Part shown: positions 42,480 through 54,890 of the stretch, piece after piece | Layout of the letters: every line of letters begins with the position of its first letter | How positions within the stretch are numbered: position 1 is the stretch's first letter | Origin: Typha latifolia | Taxonomy: Eukaryota > Streptophyta > Magnoliopsida > Poales > Typhaceae | Assembly: GCA_019914945.1 (NCBI GenBank) | Contig: CM034103.1 | Location: forward strand, 6,820,001 to 6,884,000 | Length of the DNA: 64,000 nt | Reading direction: 5' to 3' | Position numbers and translations under genes: made by a program | The notes under the pieces: generated by a model | The model's input: only the letters and a program-made list of their open reading frames with translations | What the model was told of the DNA's origin: nothing | Database searches by the model: none

Positions 42480-44239
42480 TGCCGCCTAAACACGCTAGAA
42501 TGATTTGTGCGACTGCTTTTGAGGGAGCTTGAAGTACCTTTTCACCCAAATGGAGCTGAACTTGAGGCAGCGCAGATGGCTTAAACTGGTAAATGATTAT
42601 GACTGCACTATTAGCTATCACCCAGGAAAGGCAAATGTGGTAGCTGACGCCTTGAGCCGGAAGTCTACGGGCAACTTGGCTTGTTTGATCACCTAGTAGG
42701 AGGGCATCTTAAAGGATCTGCAGAGGATTGATATTCCTATTATTTCCAGTAGAGCGAGCTCGGGACTTTTTTCTCATTTGGTGGTGAGACCGACTCTATC
42801 TAAGAGGCTCAGAACTGCACAAGTGGAGGATTCTCACTTTCTGCAGATAATTCAGCAAGTGCAAAGTTCGGGCAAAGAGGGTTTTCGTATTGATGATACG
42901 AGAACCTTGAGGTTACGAGATAGATTTTGTGTGCCAGATGTGAGTGAACTCCAAAAGGAAATTTTGGAGGAAGCCCATCAAACTTCTTACAGCGTCCACC
43001 CTAGGGAGACGAAGATGTATCATGATATTCGCAGGTCTTTCTGGTGGCCAGGACTGAAGAGGAGCATAGCAGAGTTTGTATCCCGATGCCCGACATGTCA
43101 GCAGATAAAAATTGAGCACCAAAGACCTGCAGGGACTCTCAGACCTCTAACCATTCTTGAGTGGAAATGGGAGCATATTATTATGGATTTTGTGGTTGGG
43201 CTGCCGAAGACTATGAAGAAGAAAGATTCCATATAGGTAGTTGTAGATCGGTTGACCAAGTCTGCTCATTTTCTTCTAGTTAACACCACAGATTCCATAG
43301 AGCAGCGGGCTACCTTATTTCAAGATGAGATCTTTGCTCGCCACGAGGCACCTATCTCTATCACCTCAGATCGGGACCCTAGATTTACATTTAGATTGTG
43401 GCAGCAATTTGCTAGATCTCTGGGTACCAAATTGCAGTTCAGCACAGCTTATCATCCTCAGACCGACGACTAGTCAGAGCGGACGATCTAGACATTGGAG
43501 GACATGTTGCGTGCTTTAGTCACTGATTTTGGACTTAGCTGGGATAGGCATCTTCCTTTGATTGAATTTGCCTATAATAACAGTTATCACTCCAGCATTG
43601 GGATGCCCCCATATGAGGCTTTATATGGTCGGAGATGCCGGACACCTATCAGTTGGGATGAAGTGGGAGAGCGGAAGATAGAGAGCTCAGAGTTAATGCA
43701 GGAAACCATTAATAAAGTCTAAAAAGTACGAGAGCATTTGCAGGCAGCCCAAAGTCGACAAAAGAGCTATGCTTATCGTCGACGTCGAGACCTAGAATTC
43801 CAAGTTGGAGATAGAGTTTTCCTCAAGGTCTCACCCAGGAAAGGAGTTGTCCGATTTGGGAGGAAGGGCAACTTGAGCCCTTGATACATTGGACCTTATG
43901 AGATACTAGAGCGGATAGGGTCTAGTTGCTTACCGCGTGAATCTGCCTTCAGAGTTGTCTCAAATTCACAATGTTTTCCATGTGTTAGTATTGAGGAAAT
44001 ATTTACATGATCCCTCCCATGTGTTAAAAGAGGAATCTGTTCAGCTAAAGAAGGATTTGTCTTATGAGGAGCAGCCAATTCGGATCATTGATAGATGCGT
44101 AAAGATGCTTCGGAGAAGAAACGTACCACTGGTCAAAGTTCTTTGGCAGAATCATGGTGTAGAGGAAGCTACTTAGGAGCTTGAGGAGGAGATCCAGTCC
44201 ACTTATCCACACTTACTAGATAACTCTGGTACGTAATTT
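42480..44239 (+). pseudogene. Gag start fused to RNase H end, integrase and chromodomain, element S
   Basis: MPPKHARM (42480) is followed near 42530 by [19 protein letters not shown] and [18 protein letters not shown], the end of RNase H. Integrase: H2C2 with EAHQTSYSVH and CPTCQQIK; D in IIMDFVVGLP, D in TSDRDPRF, and E in the LEDMLRA segment. The C-terminal chromodomain reads PIRIIDRCVKMLRRRNVPLV, KVLWQNHGVEEAT, stop, ELEEEIQSTYP. Stops at 43237, 43473, 43723 and elsewhere inactivate it. The family is Tekay/Del, distinct from C, D and E. Confidence 0.85.
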
Positions 44240-44272
44240 CGAGGACGAAATTTTTATTTTGTTGGGAGTAGT
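44225..44272 (+). promoter_or_regulatory. 3' internal end and polypurine tract of S
   Basis: AATTTCGAGGACGAAATTTT, a motif typical of the end of Tekay/Del internal regions, precedes GTTGGGAGTAGT directly before the LTR start TGTAACACCC at 44273. Confidence 0.75.
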
Positions 44273-44623
44273 TGTAACACCCATAAAAAAATAAAAATAA
44301 AAATTTAGTTAGCGCACACGCCATGCGCGTGCATTGTAATCGCATGCGTTGACTTCTTCTTCCTTCCCCCCCACCTCTTGCAGTTGGTTGTGAGAGGTGG
44401 GGGAGAAGTGTGCCGGTGTGGAGCTAACTCCACTCCGCTTCCCTCTTCTCCTCACCCCTATTTAAATCCCTTTCCCCTCGAGCTTTTTCACTTTTCGCAA
44501 CATCTCTCTCTCACTCTTCCACCCCTTTTCTCTCTTCTCCTCCGAGCCGCCGAAGCCTTCATCATGAACAGCGAATCATCGGAGCGCCGACAGCCAACCA
44601 AAACTCCCTCATCTCAATCTTCA

Positions 44624-46086
44624 GGTTAGCCTCCATCGCCTCTTTAATTTAATTTGAATATTACCTAGTTAATCATGATTAATTATGAGTTTATTTATTT
44701 CTACCTTCATCGAAGAAATTCGTCGGCCGACGACCTCGGGTCGACTACCCACCGGTCCGGGGAGTTTCTCTACTTTAGCCGCTTGTCGTGGGTACCCAAT
44801 TTGGGTACCCACGGGGTGTGAGAGAGGCGATGCCATGTCGCCTCCCACCGCCGGGTTACTTAGGCATAGGCGGCCACCACCGGCGGTGCTGGCCTCGCTC
44901 GTCAGCCTCGACTAACTCACCTCTTCACATGGAAGAGGAGGGTACTCGAGATGAGAGTTTCGAGCCCATCTTGCACTGGATTGGGAAGCTCCATGGCTGC
45001 CAGCCATGGAGTTCCTCAATTCTCACCCACCAGTCGCACTGCCCGGTGGTTCAAAACTCTCCTGCACCCAAGTCGACCTCGTTGACTTGGGGAGGAGTTA
45101 CTGGAGCTGGGCTGCCGGCGACAGGGATCACCGGTAGCAGCCCCGCTTTGAAGATTGAACTATGTGGGGGTTGATCAATCCCCCACCAGTTGTGTTGGCT
45201 ATGGGGTGGGCTGCAACCCATGCCCGTAGCCAGCACTGGACTGGGCCCGTGGGCCCGGTCCACCCAACTTGTGTTGGCTATGGGGTGGGCCGTAGCCTAT
45301 GCCCGTAGCCAGCAGTAGATTAGGCCCGCGAGCCCGGTCCACCCGACTTGTGTTGGCTACGGGGTGGGCCGCAGCCCATGCTCGTAGCCAGCAGTGGATT
45401 GGGCCCGTGAGCCCGGTCCACCCGACTTATGTAGACTACGGGGTAAGCTGCAGCCCACACTCGTAGCTAGCAGTGGGCTGGGCTTGTGAGCCCAGTCCAC
45501 CCGACCCTATCGGTTACAATGTGGGCCGCAGCCCACACTTGTAACTAGGGGTGGATTGGGTTCAGCCCAGTCCACCCCAAAATTTCTATTTTGGCTATTT
45601 TGATAGGCTAGGCTCTCAAGCCCAGCCCACCTGAAATCTAGGCAACTACAATGTGGGCCAAGACCCACACCTGTAGCTAGCCAGCTTTTTTTTGGCCTTG
45701 TGGACTGTAGGTAGGCCCACAGCCCACTTCCTCAGCATAATGCTGACTCGGCCTTGAGCCCAGCCCAACTTTTGGACCATAGACTAATTATTTTTAGTCT
45801 TTTATTTTCTTAATTTTGTTAGCTACATATGTTGTATTTATTTTATTTTTCTCGACCATGTTATTAATAAAATTAGGATTAATACATAATTCAAATAGGT
45901 ATTTGAATTTATTAGTCTTTTCAATTATCTTCGACACTTGCAAATGTGAACGACTCTAAATGACCAATTTTAAATTAATACAAAATAATATATTCGGACC
46001 TAGAAAATCAAACTTAATTTATACAATAAGGTAGTTAGTCCTATAAGTTCATCAATCTTATGTTTATTTTATTTATAAACTATTAG
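44624..46086 (+). other. 1,463-nt GT-AG intron-like segment in the S 3' LTR
   Basis: The donor is CTTCAG|GTTAGCC and the acceptor TTTATAAACTATTAG|ACCC after a T-rich stretch. Joining the flanks gives TCAATCTTCAGACCCATTAC, which matches the 5' LTR (TCAATACTCAAACCTATTAC) at 16 of 20 bases with no gap. It lies ~165 nt downstream of the TATA box, in the transcribed leader. It contains a ~79-bp tandem repeat. Confidence 0.6.
45188..45560. repeat. ~79-bp tandem repeat with GGGCYGCAGCCCA palindromes
   Basis: TGTGTTGGCTATGGGGTGGG starts near 45188, 45268 and 45347, with a decayed copy near 45426. Each unit pairs GGGCCGCAGCCCAT with CCCGTAGCCAGCA. Similar palindromes occur at 36170-36310 in the solo LTR. 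Confidence 0.75.
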
Positions 46087-47342
46087 ACCCATTACTGTGT
46101 GGGAAGGATCTCGAAATTCAGGAGGAGCCGACTGATTAGGAGAGTGAGACAGATTCTAGAGATATATCCCAGGCGAGTAGAATCCTATAATAGTCTACGA
46201 AAAATGCATACTTATGTCATTTCTTACCTGTATTAATTAAATGTCATTTCTTACTTGTAATAATTACATGTTATTTCATACTTGCATTAATTACATGTCA
46301 ATTCTTACTTGCATTATTTATCACTTATTGCACATGTATGATAGACTCCATGCATTGTTTATAATACATGTTATTTTGATGATTATGTTATAATAAATAA
46401 TAGATGTCATGGCACCACGTGCACATATCATTGTTAGTCAAGTCCCAACTAGGCAATGCCCTCTCACCCACTCAACCCGGGATTAAGAGTAGAGTGTATT
46501 ATATAGTATTATATTAGCGGTCTACACCTGAGGTCGTTAGCTGGTGGAGCATTCAGGTGATTATACTGCCCTAGTTGGAGACTAGTCTAGTATGATATTA
46601 GAAAGATGATTGAGAGATAGGGTTGTAGTTCTAGCGGTACCCGAGGATGCAGGGGTGATGATTTTGCTCTATGGGATGATTTACTAGAGCGATGTTGATG
46701 GGCCTACGACCGGGGTCCTTAGTCTGATGGCCATAGACAACCAGTCATATGCAGCGTCGCCAGGCATGTATAGGCAATAATACCGCTAGATAACTAGTCA
46801 TCCTCGATTTTATGATACTTTGTGAGACATGTCATTGTGACTCGGTTTTTGTGTGAATTTTTATGTAAATCGAGCTATAATGATGAAAGTTATTAAAAGT
46901 TGTAATGTACACATTTCCTGACATGTTTATAGGTTTGCATTTCTATTTATCATGCAATGCATTATTCATAAATTACTATTGGATTTTACTTGCTGGGCCC
47001 TATGCTCACCGCCATTTTAGTGAAAATATTTTAAAGCTAATTATGGAGGACGAGGATATCGAGTAGAACATTCATTTCCTTATTTAGTATTGTTTATTCT
47101 GTTACATCTAGTTAGTCTTAGCCCCTGCGAGGGTATTTATGTTTAAAATTTGTGTTTGGACTTGTATTCCTAGAGGCTTGATGAGGTCTGTGATAATTAT
47201 AACTTGGATTATTGGTTGGACTATTATGGTATTTTTAGACTTATCCAAATACCTTGTGAGATTACTTCACTGTCAGGTCACATGAGAATCATGTGGAACT
47301 CTCCACATAAGGAACATGTTAATTTTGGAAGTGGGTGTTTCA

Positions 47343-47510
47343 CAAGGTCTAATCTAACTTCTAATCTCCATCGTCTATCGAGTCCTTCCCCCTCCTTAGG
47401 ATCTCGATCACTTCTTCCCCTTCATCTTTATCCCTTAAACTACATCAACCATCTACCCTCATCTCCATTATCATCCATAACCCTAACATCCACTCCACCC
47501 GTCACCGCCA
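47343..47510 (+). repeat. Gypsy (C-type) LTR U5 fragment
   Basis: CTAACTTCTAATCTCCATCG and ACATCCACTCCACCCGTCAC match the U5 of element C near 23160-23330. It begins directly after the 3' LTR of S, and about 125 bp between the TATA region and this point are missing relative to the left flank. Confidence 0.65.
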
Positions 47511-47974
47511 TGATACAATTTGGACTTCACCGATGTTCTCTCGAGCATGGATTCACTTTAGGAGTGTCTTTGTTTCTTATTTTAGTGTTTAATTTCCATG
47601 AAAATAAGTTTTCTGTAATTCGCGTTCGAACGCGGTTGGAGTGAGTTCGAATGCGATTGTGAACGCGGTTGTGAATGGTTGTGAGAGTGTGCATCGTGCG
47701 TTCGAACACACTATGAACGCCTGCATTGCGTTCGCAAATCCAAAGAAGCGAGAAATAGGCGCGTTCGAACACCTGCATCGCGTTCGCAAATCTAGAGAAG
47801 AGCGAACTCGGTGCGTTCGAACGCAGTCGGGCGCGTTCGAACGCGGTCGGCGAAATTGTATTGTTTAGGGTTAATTTTGAGTTGTTTGGTTAGCCTCTTA
47901 AAGGGATGTGGATGGCAACCAAAAGATTATTATTGAAGAATTGAGTTTTGTCTTGCCTCCTTCGTCTTTGTATT
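47511..47974 (+). repeat. Gypsy (E-type) LTR U3 fragment with palindrome array
   Basis: It starts TGATACAATTTGGACTTCAC, as in the LTRs of E, and carries a well-kept array at 47620-47855. It ends near 47974, where copia gag begins. TATA is replaced by GCCTCTTAAAGGGATG. Confidence 0.75.
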
Positions 47975-48770
47975 CTTGGCTTCCGAAAGAATTTATTGAA
48001 CTTTTTGACAAACATAGCCAACATCTCAACATCTAAATCACCTTCATCATCAGACTCCTCTATATTTTGTTCAACTGCGGATAGGGCCATTCCTTTGGAC
48101 TTTCTCGGTGTCGAAAGGCTGGACTCAAATGTTTGTAGATTTCCTACCAATTGTTCAACTTTCATAGAATCGATGTCCTTACTTTCATCAATAGTTGTAA
48201 CTTTCGCCTGAAACCTTTCTAGAAGAGACCTAAGTATCTTACGAACAATTCTATTTTCTGGAATTTTCTCTCCTAGGTTGAAACTTGAGTAGAGTATATC
48301 ACTCAGCTTTGCATAGAACTCATCAAATGTCTCATTCTCCTCCATACGTAGAGTTTCAAAACTAGTAGTCAACCTTTGAAGTTTAGAAAGTTTTACAGCC
48401 ATAGTTCCTTCGTGAGTAGTTTCTAAGATCATCCAAGCTTCTTTTGTTATCTCACAGGTATAAATTATTCTAAATTCTTTCGAGGAAACACAACTAAAAA
48501 TTACATTTATATCCTTGTTATTCCATCCAACTTTTTTATAATCTGTCCTATCCCATGACTATATCGGCTTTTCAGCAAGTTTATCATCCACCATGTACAT
48601 TGGTGGACTCCAACCGTTCACAACGGTAAACCATACTCGTTCGTCTATAGACTTCAAGTAAACACTTATCCTAGCTTTTCAATATCCATAATTTGATCCA
48701 TCTAGAATAGGAGGTCTAATAGACGATGGTCCATCTCTATGAAAATCTATGCCTATCTGAGCTCTCTGTA
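47975..48770 (-). pseudogene. Copia Q gag (UBN2 type), truncated
   Basis: The minus strand at 48432-47890 reads TTHEGTMAVKLSKLQRLTTS, FETLRMEENETFDEFYAKLS, then NRIVRKILRSLLERFQ and VGNLQTFESSLSTPRKSKG. This is the UBN2-type gag of copia elements. Upstream (48770-48440) the N-terminus is recognisable but shifted. It stops at KKFNKFFRKP, where gypsy LTR sequence begins. It is the same family as the gag piece at 12105-12780. Confidence 0.85.
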
Positions 48771-48780
48771 CGAGTGAGAG

Positions 48781-48797
48781 AACCTGCTCTGATACCA
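48781..48797 (-). promoter_or_regulatory. PBS of copia Q
   Basis: On the minus strand TGGTATCAGAGCAGGTT lies two bases after the LTR end TTTTTTCA (48800). Confidence 0.85.
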
Positions 48798-48799
48798 AT

Positions 48800-49822
48800 T
48801 GAAAAAACCCTTGACACAAGTATGCATCTAAATGCTAGGCAATAATATCACTTGTTCGCTTAAGTAAAAGTCCGAAGAAATATTAAAAACGAAAGTAGAG
48901 ATAAATGCCAAAATTTTAACGTGGAAAAAAATCAAATGGGAAAATAACCACGGATCCAAACTCGGATCAAAACCAATCACTAGGATAGTAGCAGTTACAA
49001 GACTGACTCACAAAACAACCCTTTGATCCAAATGACTTTGTTCCTCTCAGTCTTGCTCGATAGAACCCATGATTCACTACTTCTCGTGATTGATGTCCAA
49101 CCTCAGTAGCCCTCGAGATTGATCTTTCATCTAACTAGCCCTTAAAATGAAAGATTAAGCTTTTTAGAAGACTAGGACCTTGTTAGTTGAAGAACCGATG
49201 TAGCCTCAAGAAGTCTCTTTCAAAATTATTTCTTCAACAGCCCTAGAGTTAGGGCATCACAATACTTATATATGATCTCCAAGATAGAGTCAAATCCAAG
49301 TCTTATCCGAACTCACGAAAGTCCAAGAATTTTAAACTTCATTGGTAAGTTCGAATGCGGCCCGAGTGCGTTCGAACGACCTGACTTGATCTCAGGTGCA
49401 TTCGAACGGGCTGAAATGCATTCGAACGCGACAGCCTTAATTTCTCAGGTTGTGTTCGAACGCGTTTGTGAACACTGATGTCGGTCTATGTGAACGCATG
49501 TACCCGCGTTCGAACGCGCTTGTGAACGCATGTACCCATGTTCGAACGCGCTTGTGAACGCAGCTCTCGGTCTGTGTGAATGCATGAGCCCACATTCGAA
49601 CGTGCTTGTGAATGCAGCTCTCGGTCTGTGTGAACGCGTGAGCCCGTGTTCGAACGCGCTTGTGAATGTGGTGTGAACGCGATGTGAACTCATATACTTT
49701 TCTCCAATAATCTTGCAATTCTTCAAATGAGAGATTTTCTAGACTTGTATAAAAGCTCATATACATGTATAAATACAATTAGAATATTTTGTACACAATT
49801 GCCAACAATTATAAACCTAACA
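48800..49822 (-). repeat. Copia Q 5' LTR (1,023 bp) with palindrome array
   Basis: On the minus strand it starts TGTTAGGTTTATAATTG at 49822 and ends GGGTTTTTTCA at 48800. The array is at 49345-49690, and the TATA box CATATATAAG (near 49268) follows directly. Units such as GCGTTCGAACGCGTTTGTGA repeat with GGTCTGTGTGAACGC. This full LTR is the reference for the mini-element at 12019-13260. Confidence 0.85.
49345..49690. promoter_or_regulatory. Palindrome array in copia Q LTR
   Basis: About eight TTCGAA cores lie within 350 bp, alternating with GTGAACGC half-sites on a ~60-bp rhythm. Apart from these words the sequence is not like the gypsy arrays. Confidence 0.8.
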
Positions 49823-49831
49823 ATTTCATTA

Positions 49832-50874
49832 CTTGGTGTATCCATTACTATACAGGGAGGATCATGAGACATAGGAGGAGATTGACGTTTGAGGAGAGCT
49901 TATTGCAGTCCGAATATACTTTCCACGTAAGTGAATCTTTCGTAGTTTAGAAATAGTATAATACTAAAGTGATGCTTTAATTTATCAGTTCATCACATTC
50001 ATATAATACATGTGTAGATGTTTATTTACTATTCGACATAACTATATTTATATTACTACTTTATAGTTATTCATGTATTATTAGTGCATTCCTGAGTATG
50101 ATATCTTTGATATGCATGACATATGATTTATGATGATGACCACTGCACCACTTGCACTTACCATTATATAGTTGAGTCATGTCTCGGTTGTGCCCATTTA
50201 CCCACTCATCCCAAGGCTAAGGGTAGAATGTATATATATTATCTATATTTATATTGGCCAATGCATGAGGTCATAAAGTCAAGAAGGGACTGACTATCAG
50301 GCACCGCATGCACAAATTTGAGTAGGCAAAACACTACCGAATATGAAGACTACACACTATGTGTTCTGAAATTATAATTAGGAGGTAGGAGTCATAGACC
50401 TAACGGTATCCAACGACACAAGGTCAGGGCATTTATTAATAGTGTGCTATTGATTTCGCTATGAGCGATGATTCTATTATATGCGATGATTTTGTTGTGT
50501 GCAATGATATGGACTTACGACCGTGGCCCTTAGTCTGATGGTCATAGACAATCAGTTATATACAGCGTCACAGACATATGGTATTACCACTAAATTATCT
50601 ATCCCTCCTCAATGTTTGAGATGATGTGTAACATGATGTTTATTATGTGGTCAATAGCTTTTTTAGCAGGTAATGATAATTTATGGATATGGCTTAGTCT
50701 GATGGCTTGTTGCGGCCTATGGTATCTTAGAATCTTTTTAGCTTGTATTAATTGGTGAACATATTGGGTTTTTATTTTATATATTATGTAAAAATATTAA
50801 CCAACAAGTCACGTGGAAATCACATGGGTTCTACCCACTTGAGGGTCACGTGTATTTGGAGGTGGGTATTTCAG
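49832..50874 (+). repeat. 3' part of another Tekay-type LTR
   Basis: TATCCATTACTATACAGGGA and GAGACATAGGAGGAG align with the part of the S LTR directly after the intron-like segment. Shared later blocks include TTAGTCTGATGGTCATAGAC. It ends GGAGGTGGGTATTTCA at 50874. CCAC|GTAAGTGAATC near 49927 is a strong splice-donor match at the place where S reads CAG|GCGAGTAG. Confidence 0.65.
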
Positions 50875-53515
50875 CTATTGGGTATCATTGTGGGTGCAGG
50901 GCTTCAATTTCGTACTCGCTTCGTACCCACTGAGAGGAGTGGATTTAGTGTTGAGCATTTAGTGGCTACAGAGCTTAGGGGTTGTAACCTTTAACTTTGT
51001 GAACCTAAGCCTCACCTTTCAGCAAGGAGACAAGGTGGTGCGGCTGGAAGGTAGCCACTGGTTGTGCCATGGTCCAACACTGCGTTCGCAAATTGGAGAG
51101 CCATGTTAGGGCGATTATGGGGTGCTTATGCAGCTAGCATCCATTGTGCTAGAGCCTATTCTAATGGAAAGTATAGCTACTGACTTTGATCGGTTGTTGT
51201 AGGACTTTAAACATGTGCTGGAGCCACAGGGGCTGTCGCCCACCCACAAGCACGACCATCGAATCCAAACTGTATTTGGAGCCAAACCAGCAAACATTTG
51301 ACCCTACCAGTACATCACATACAAGAGGAGGAGATTAGCAAGATGGTCAAGGAGATGCTCGAGCAAGGCATTATTCAACCAAGCCAAAGTGCCTTCAAGT
51401 ACCTTCTCCTCGCTAGTGTTGCTAGTGCACAAGAAAAACGAAAGTTAGAAGTTTTGCATAGACTATCAGGCTTTGAATCAAATCATTGTGAAGGACCACT
51501 ATCCCCATTCCAGTGATCAAGGAGTTGCTAGACGAGCTCACAAGATCAACTTGTTTCAGCAAGCTCAACTTGAGGTCAGGTAATCACCAAATCAGGGTCG
51601 ATCCAACAGATGTACACAAGACGACATTTCAAACTCATGACGGGCATTATGAGTTTTGGGTCATGCCATTTGGTCTCACTAATGCACCGACAACTTTTCA
51701 AGTGCTCATGAACAATATCTTTCAAACTCTTTTGTCGGTACGTACTCGTCTTTTTTGATGACATACTTGTGTACAGCAAGACGCAAAGTGAGCACTTGCA
51801 GCATGTGGAGGAAGCCTTGAGCATCTTGAGGCGAAACCAATTGAAGGTGAAGATGAATGAGTACCTTTGGGGACAGCCAAGAGACCAATACTTGGGCCAT
51901 ATCATTTCAGCAAATAGAGTAGAAGCTGATCCAACGTAGATCGAATGTATGGTGGGCTGGCCGGAACCTACATACCCGCACGAGTTGAGGGGGTTCTTGG
52001 TGCTGACAAGCTTCTATCATCAGTTCATCACCCACTATAGCAAGATCGCTGCCCCTCTGACCTCCTTGCTTAGAAAAGGAGGATTTTGTTAGACCGAGAA
52101 GGCAATCGAGGCGTTTAAGGACTTAAAGGCTGCCATGGTGTCGGCACTAGTTTTGGAGCTACCCAATTTTGGTAAGCTTTTTGTGGTTGAATGTGATGCT
52201 TCCGGTGCAGTGATTAGAGCCATCTTGATGCAAAACAAGAGGCCCGTGGCTTACCTTAGCAAGGCATTATTAGAAATGTCAAGGCAATTGTCAACATACA
52301 AGCGAGAGATGCTTGCCATTTTGTATGCTCTTGCTAAATGGTGACCTTACCTCATTGGGCAATGACTCACCATTCGAACAGACCCACAAAGCATGCCATT
52401 CTTTTTGAAGTAGCAAGTATACACTCCAGCCCAACAAAAAAGGATTACAAAGCTAATGAGATTTGACTACAACTCGGTGTATAAAAGAGGAACCGAAAAT
52501 TGAGCCGCCGATCGCGTCTACTGAGCCTAGGGGAGCTTGCAGCATTTTCGGTTCCATTTTTTTCCTATTCTTGCATATCTGAGGAAGGCCGAAGAGGATG
52601 ATCTGGAGGTGGATCATTTTCTAGAGGAGTTGAGTAGAGAATTGTCAAGCCACCTCAAACTCGAGACACGTGACATGATTATCCTTGTGCGTGGACTAAT
52701 TCGAGTGCCCGCGAATCTGGAGCATTGACGGACCTTGATCTCCAACTTTCATGGCTCATCGACTATGAGGCATGAAAGCACACTCCATACCTACAAGAGG
52801 ATAGCTAAGAGCTGTACCTAGGCGTCCATGAGGGCTGATGTAGAGCGATATGTACAGGAGTGCAAAATCTGCTAAAGGGCAAAGATGGAGACAATGAAGC
52901 TAGTGGGGCTGATGCAACCATTGTCAATTCTTGAGAAAATCTAGGAGGATATGTCCATGGACCTTGTCGAGGGGCTACTGGAGGTCAAGGGGCAATTTGT
53001 GGTGTTGGTGGTCGTGGACCGGTTGAGTAAGTATGCATAATATATGGCATTGGCGCGCTCGTTTTCTGCAAGATGGGTTGCTGAAATTTTTGTGCACGAA
53101 GTGGCTGGTTTGCATGGCATGCCCAAGTCTATCATTTCAAATTGGGATAGGATGTTCATAAGAGAGTTCTAGATGGTAATCTTCAAGTTGCACGGGTAGA
53201 AGATTGCTCTAAGTTCAGCATACCACTCGCAAACCGACTGGCAAACCGAAGTGGTAAATCATGGCTTAAAGTAATACCTTCGCTATTTTGTGGCAGACTA
53301 ACCGACAGATTGGGTCATGTTCTTGCCTTGGCTTAAGTGGGCATACAACACGACATTCCATTCGAGTAACAAGATGACCCCGCAGCTTTGGACCGAACCG
53401 AAATTGACCTCAAGTTAGCCAACTAAGACATGGTCCTGAGGCAATTGAGGACTCATCTAGTATCACCCTAGAACCAAATGAAGCAAATTTATGACAAGGG
53501 TCAATGCAAGAAGGT
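50875..53515 (+). pseudogene. Gypsy element P pol: protease end, RT, RNase H, integrase
   Basis: GVDLVLSI and LQSLGVVTFNFVNLSLTFQQ near 50930-51020 are the protease end. RT: KKNES.KFCIDYQALNQI near 51440, [32 protein letters not shown] and [10 protein letters not shown] near 51750 with both aspartates. RNase H: FVVECDASGAVIRAIL and [15 protein letters not shown]. Integrase (52740-53420): CKIC, DMSMDLVEGL, NWDRMFIREF and TEVVNHGLK. Stops are frequent. It ends at ~53515, where minus-strand gag of J begins. LTRs are absent. Confidence 0.8.
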
Positions 53516-54832
53516 GTTTGAAGCAAAGACCCTTCGCTCTTTGCTCCTCCACCTAGGCAGGTGTGAGAGTTCGAACGGGGGGGTCTTGTGCCTCCTCTAA
53601 CATCGGAAGAAGGTCTCAAAGGTAGTCATAGTCTACTATTAGCAACCGTTGTCTTTGAACCCGCAGAATTTTCAGCCGGTGTTCTAGGTGCAAACTGCCC
53701 ATCTCGGTTTCCCTAACTTATTTTTGCTGCCATCTTGAGAGCCTTATACTTTTTCTCTATCTCACGACCTTCTCAAAAGCCTCCTCAAGAGTGGTAGGAC
53801 ATAGAGCTAGAACATCCGCTTGTATCTCCTCTCGTAGCCCTGAAATAAATATGCTCATCAATGTCAGTTCGGGCCAAGGTGGCTCACAATGACTACTAAC
53901 TCTTTTAAATTCTGCTTGGTACTCCAATACGGTCGTCCTCTGAACCATCTTGCTTAATGTGGCAGCAAAATCTTCATATGCCATTGTCCCAAATTTGCGT
54001 GTAATCCACCTACAACAGTTAGCCCAACCAGTAAATCCTCTATCATGAATGATCGATACCAATACAATGTCATTCCTTGGAGGTGAAAGCTTACCATCTA
54101 GACCTTTGCGTTCTCTGATGTCCCTTGACAATTGAAACACTCAATCCATTAGATCACCGCCTTGGAATTTTAGAAAGTCCAAGTGTGCGGTTCTCCCCCG
54201 AATAGCATTATCAGGTTCGCGAAAGATCCTTGGTTCAGGTCTGAACCTTTGTGCATGTTGATCTCCTTCTCTAAATCCTCGAGCACGTCCATCACTATCT
54301 CCGAAGGGATCAACCTCATCCTCAAAGTATTAATCGTCCTCATCGACGAAGTGCACCGGTGCTACACGCCTCTCGGGTTCCATCACTACCGGTCTTGGGT
54401 TTTGTATCGGAGTTAGGGGATGATGTGTAGGCATAGGTAAAAGAGGATCATTGACACTCACATGTCGCACCTGCACCTGTGGGATTTTAGTTCGATGTGG
54501 TCCCACCACTAGTCCTTCTTGAGGCACCAATCTTCGTCGAGGAGATGACGAAGCCGATCGGTTCATGACATATTCCTTTAAAGCATTATGATCATTCTGC
54601 ATTGCGTCTCTATGTAGCAATGTTCGGAACATGCTTCTAAGTTCATCTGCCAAGCCCATGTTCACACGCATGGACGTTGGTTGACTCGGTACTGCCGTGT
54701 CGCTCTAAGGGAATCGGTCTCACAGTTAGGGTTATCGTGGATTAAGTCTTCCCTTGTTGGTGTGCTCTCCATTGTCTCCTTGTTGATGTCATCTTCCTTA
54801 TTTCCACTATTAATGGAGGTCTGAGGTTCGCC
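53516..54832 (-). pseudogene. Gypsy element J gag
   Basis: The minus strand reads LADELRSMFRTLLHRDAMQN (from ~54655), YVMNRSASSSPRRRL and RVAPVHFVDEDD. Further on (54140-53757) come FAATLSKMVQRTTVLEYQAE and LREEIQADVLALCPTTLEEA, the Retrotrans_gag core. At 53620-53516 GGTRPPRSNSHTCLGG leads to the knuckle region, and the element is cut. It is close to D and C, so it is the same clade. The part with ARLDFPKF is shifted and damaged near 54150. Confidence 0.75.
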
Positions 54833-54890
54833 TGGCTCTGATACCAGTGATTAGAGTCTACGGTACCAAATTGATAGGCTTTGAGACTAA
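54833..54890 (-). promoter_or_regulatory. PBS of J with decayed upstream copies
   Basis: On the minus strand the PBS TGGTATCAGAGCCAGGCG starts at 54846. Upstream, TTTGGTACCGTAGACTCTAA and CTCAAAGCCTATCAA look like worn copies of the 21-nt unit seen in C. Confidence 0.6.

Larger units (their letters stand above)
40629..47342 (+). mobile_element. Tekay/Del-type gypsy element S with unequal LTRs
   Basis: 5' LTR 40629-42311, PBS 42315-42330, internal region 42480-44239, and 3' LTR 44273-47342. The internal region starts with MPPKHARM, a Del/Tekay-type gag start, then jumps after GA to the end of RNase H, so gag, protease and RT are deleted. Integrase and a chromodomain remain. The 3' LTR is ~1.4 kb longer than the 5' because of one GT-AG-bordered segment. 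No TSD is seen; the flanks are GCCTC and CAAGG, and both belong to TTCGAA-type gypsy LTRs. Confidence 0.85.
44273..47342 (+). repeat. Element S 3' LTR (3,070 bp), with the intron-like segment
   Basis: It begins TGTAACACCCATAAAA and ends GTGGGTGTTTCA at 47342. TATA-like CCCTATTTAAATCCC near 44456 precedes a pyrimidine-rich leader. It aligns to the 5' LTR throughout except for 44624-46086. Confidence 0.85.

Noticed and set aside
40624..47347. TSD for element S
   Set aside because: The flanks GCCTC and CAAGG do not match. The flanking LTR pieces also lack ~125 bp between them, so a simple insertion cannot be shown.
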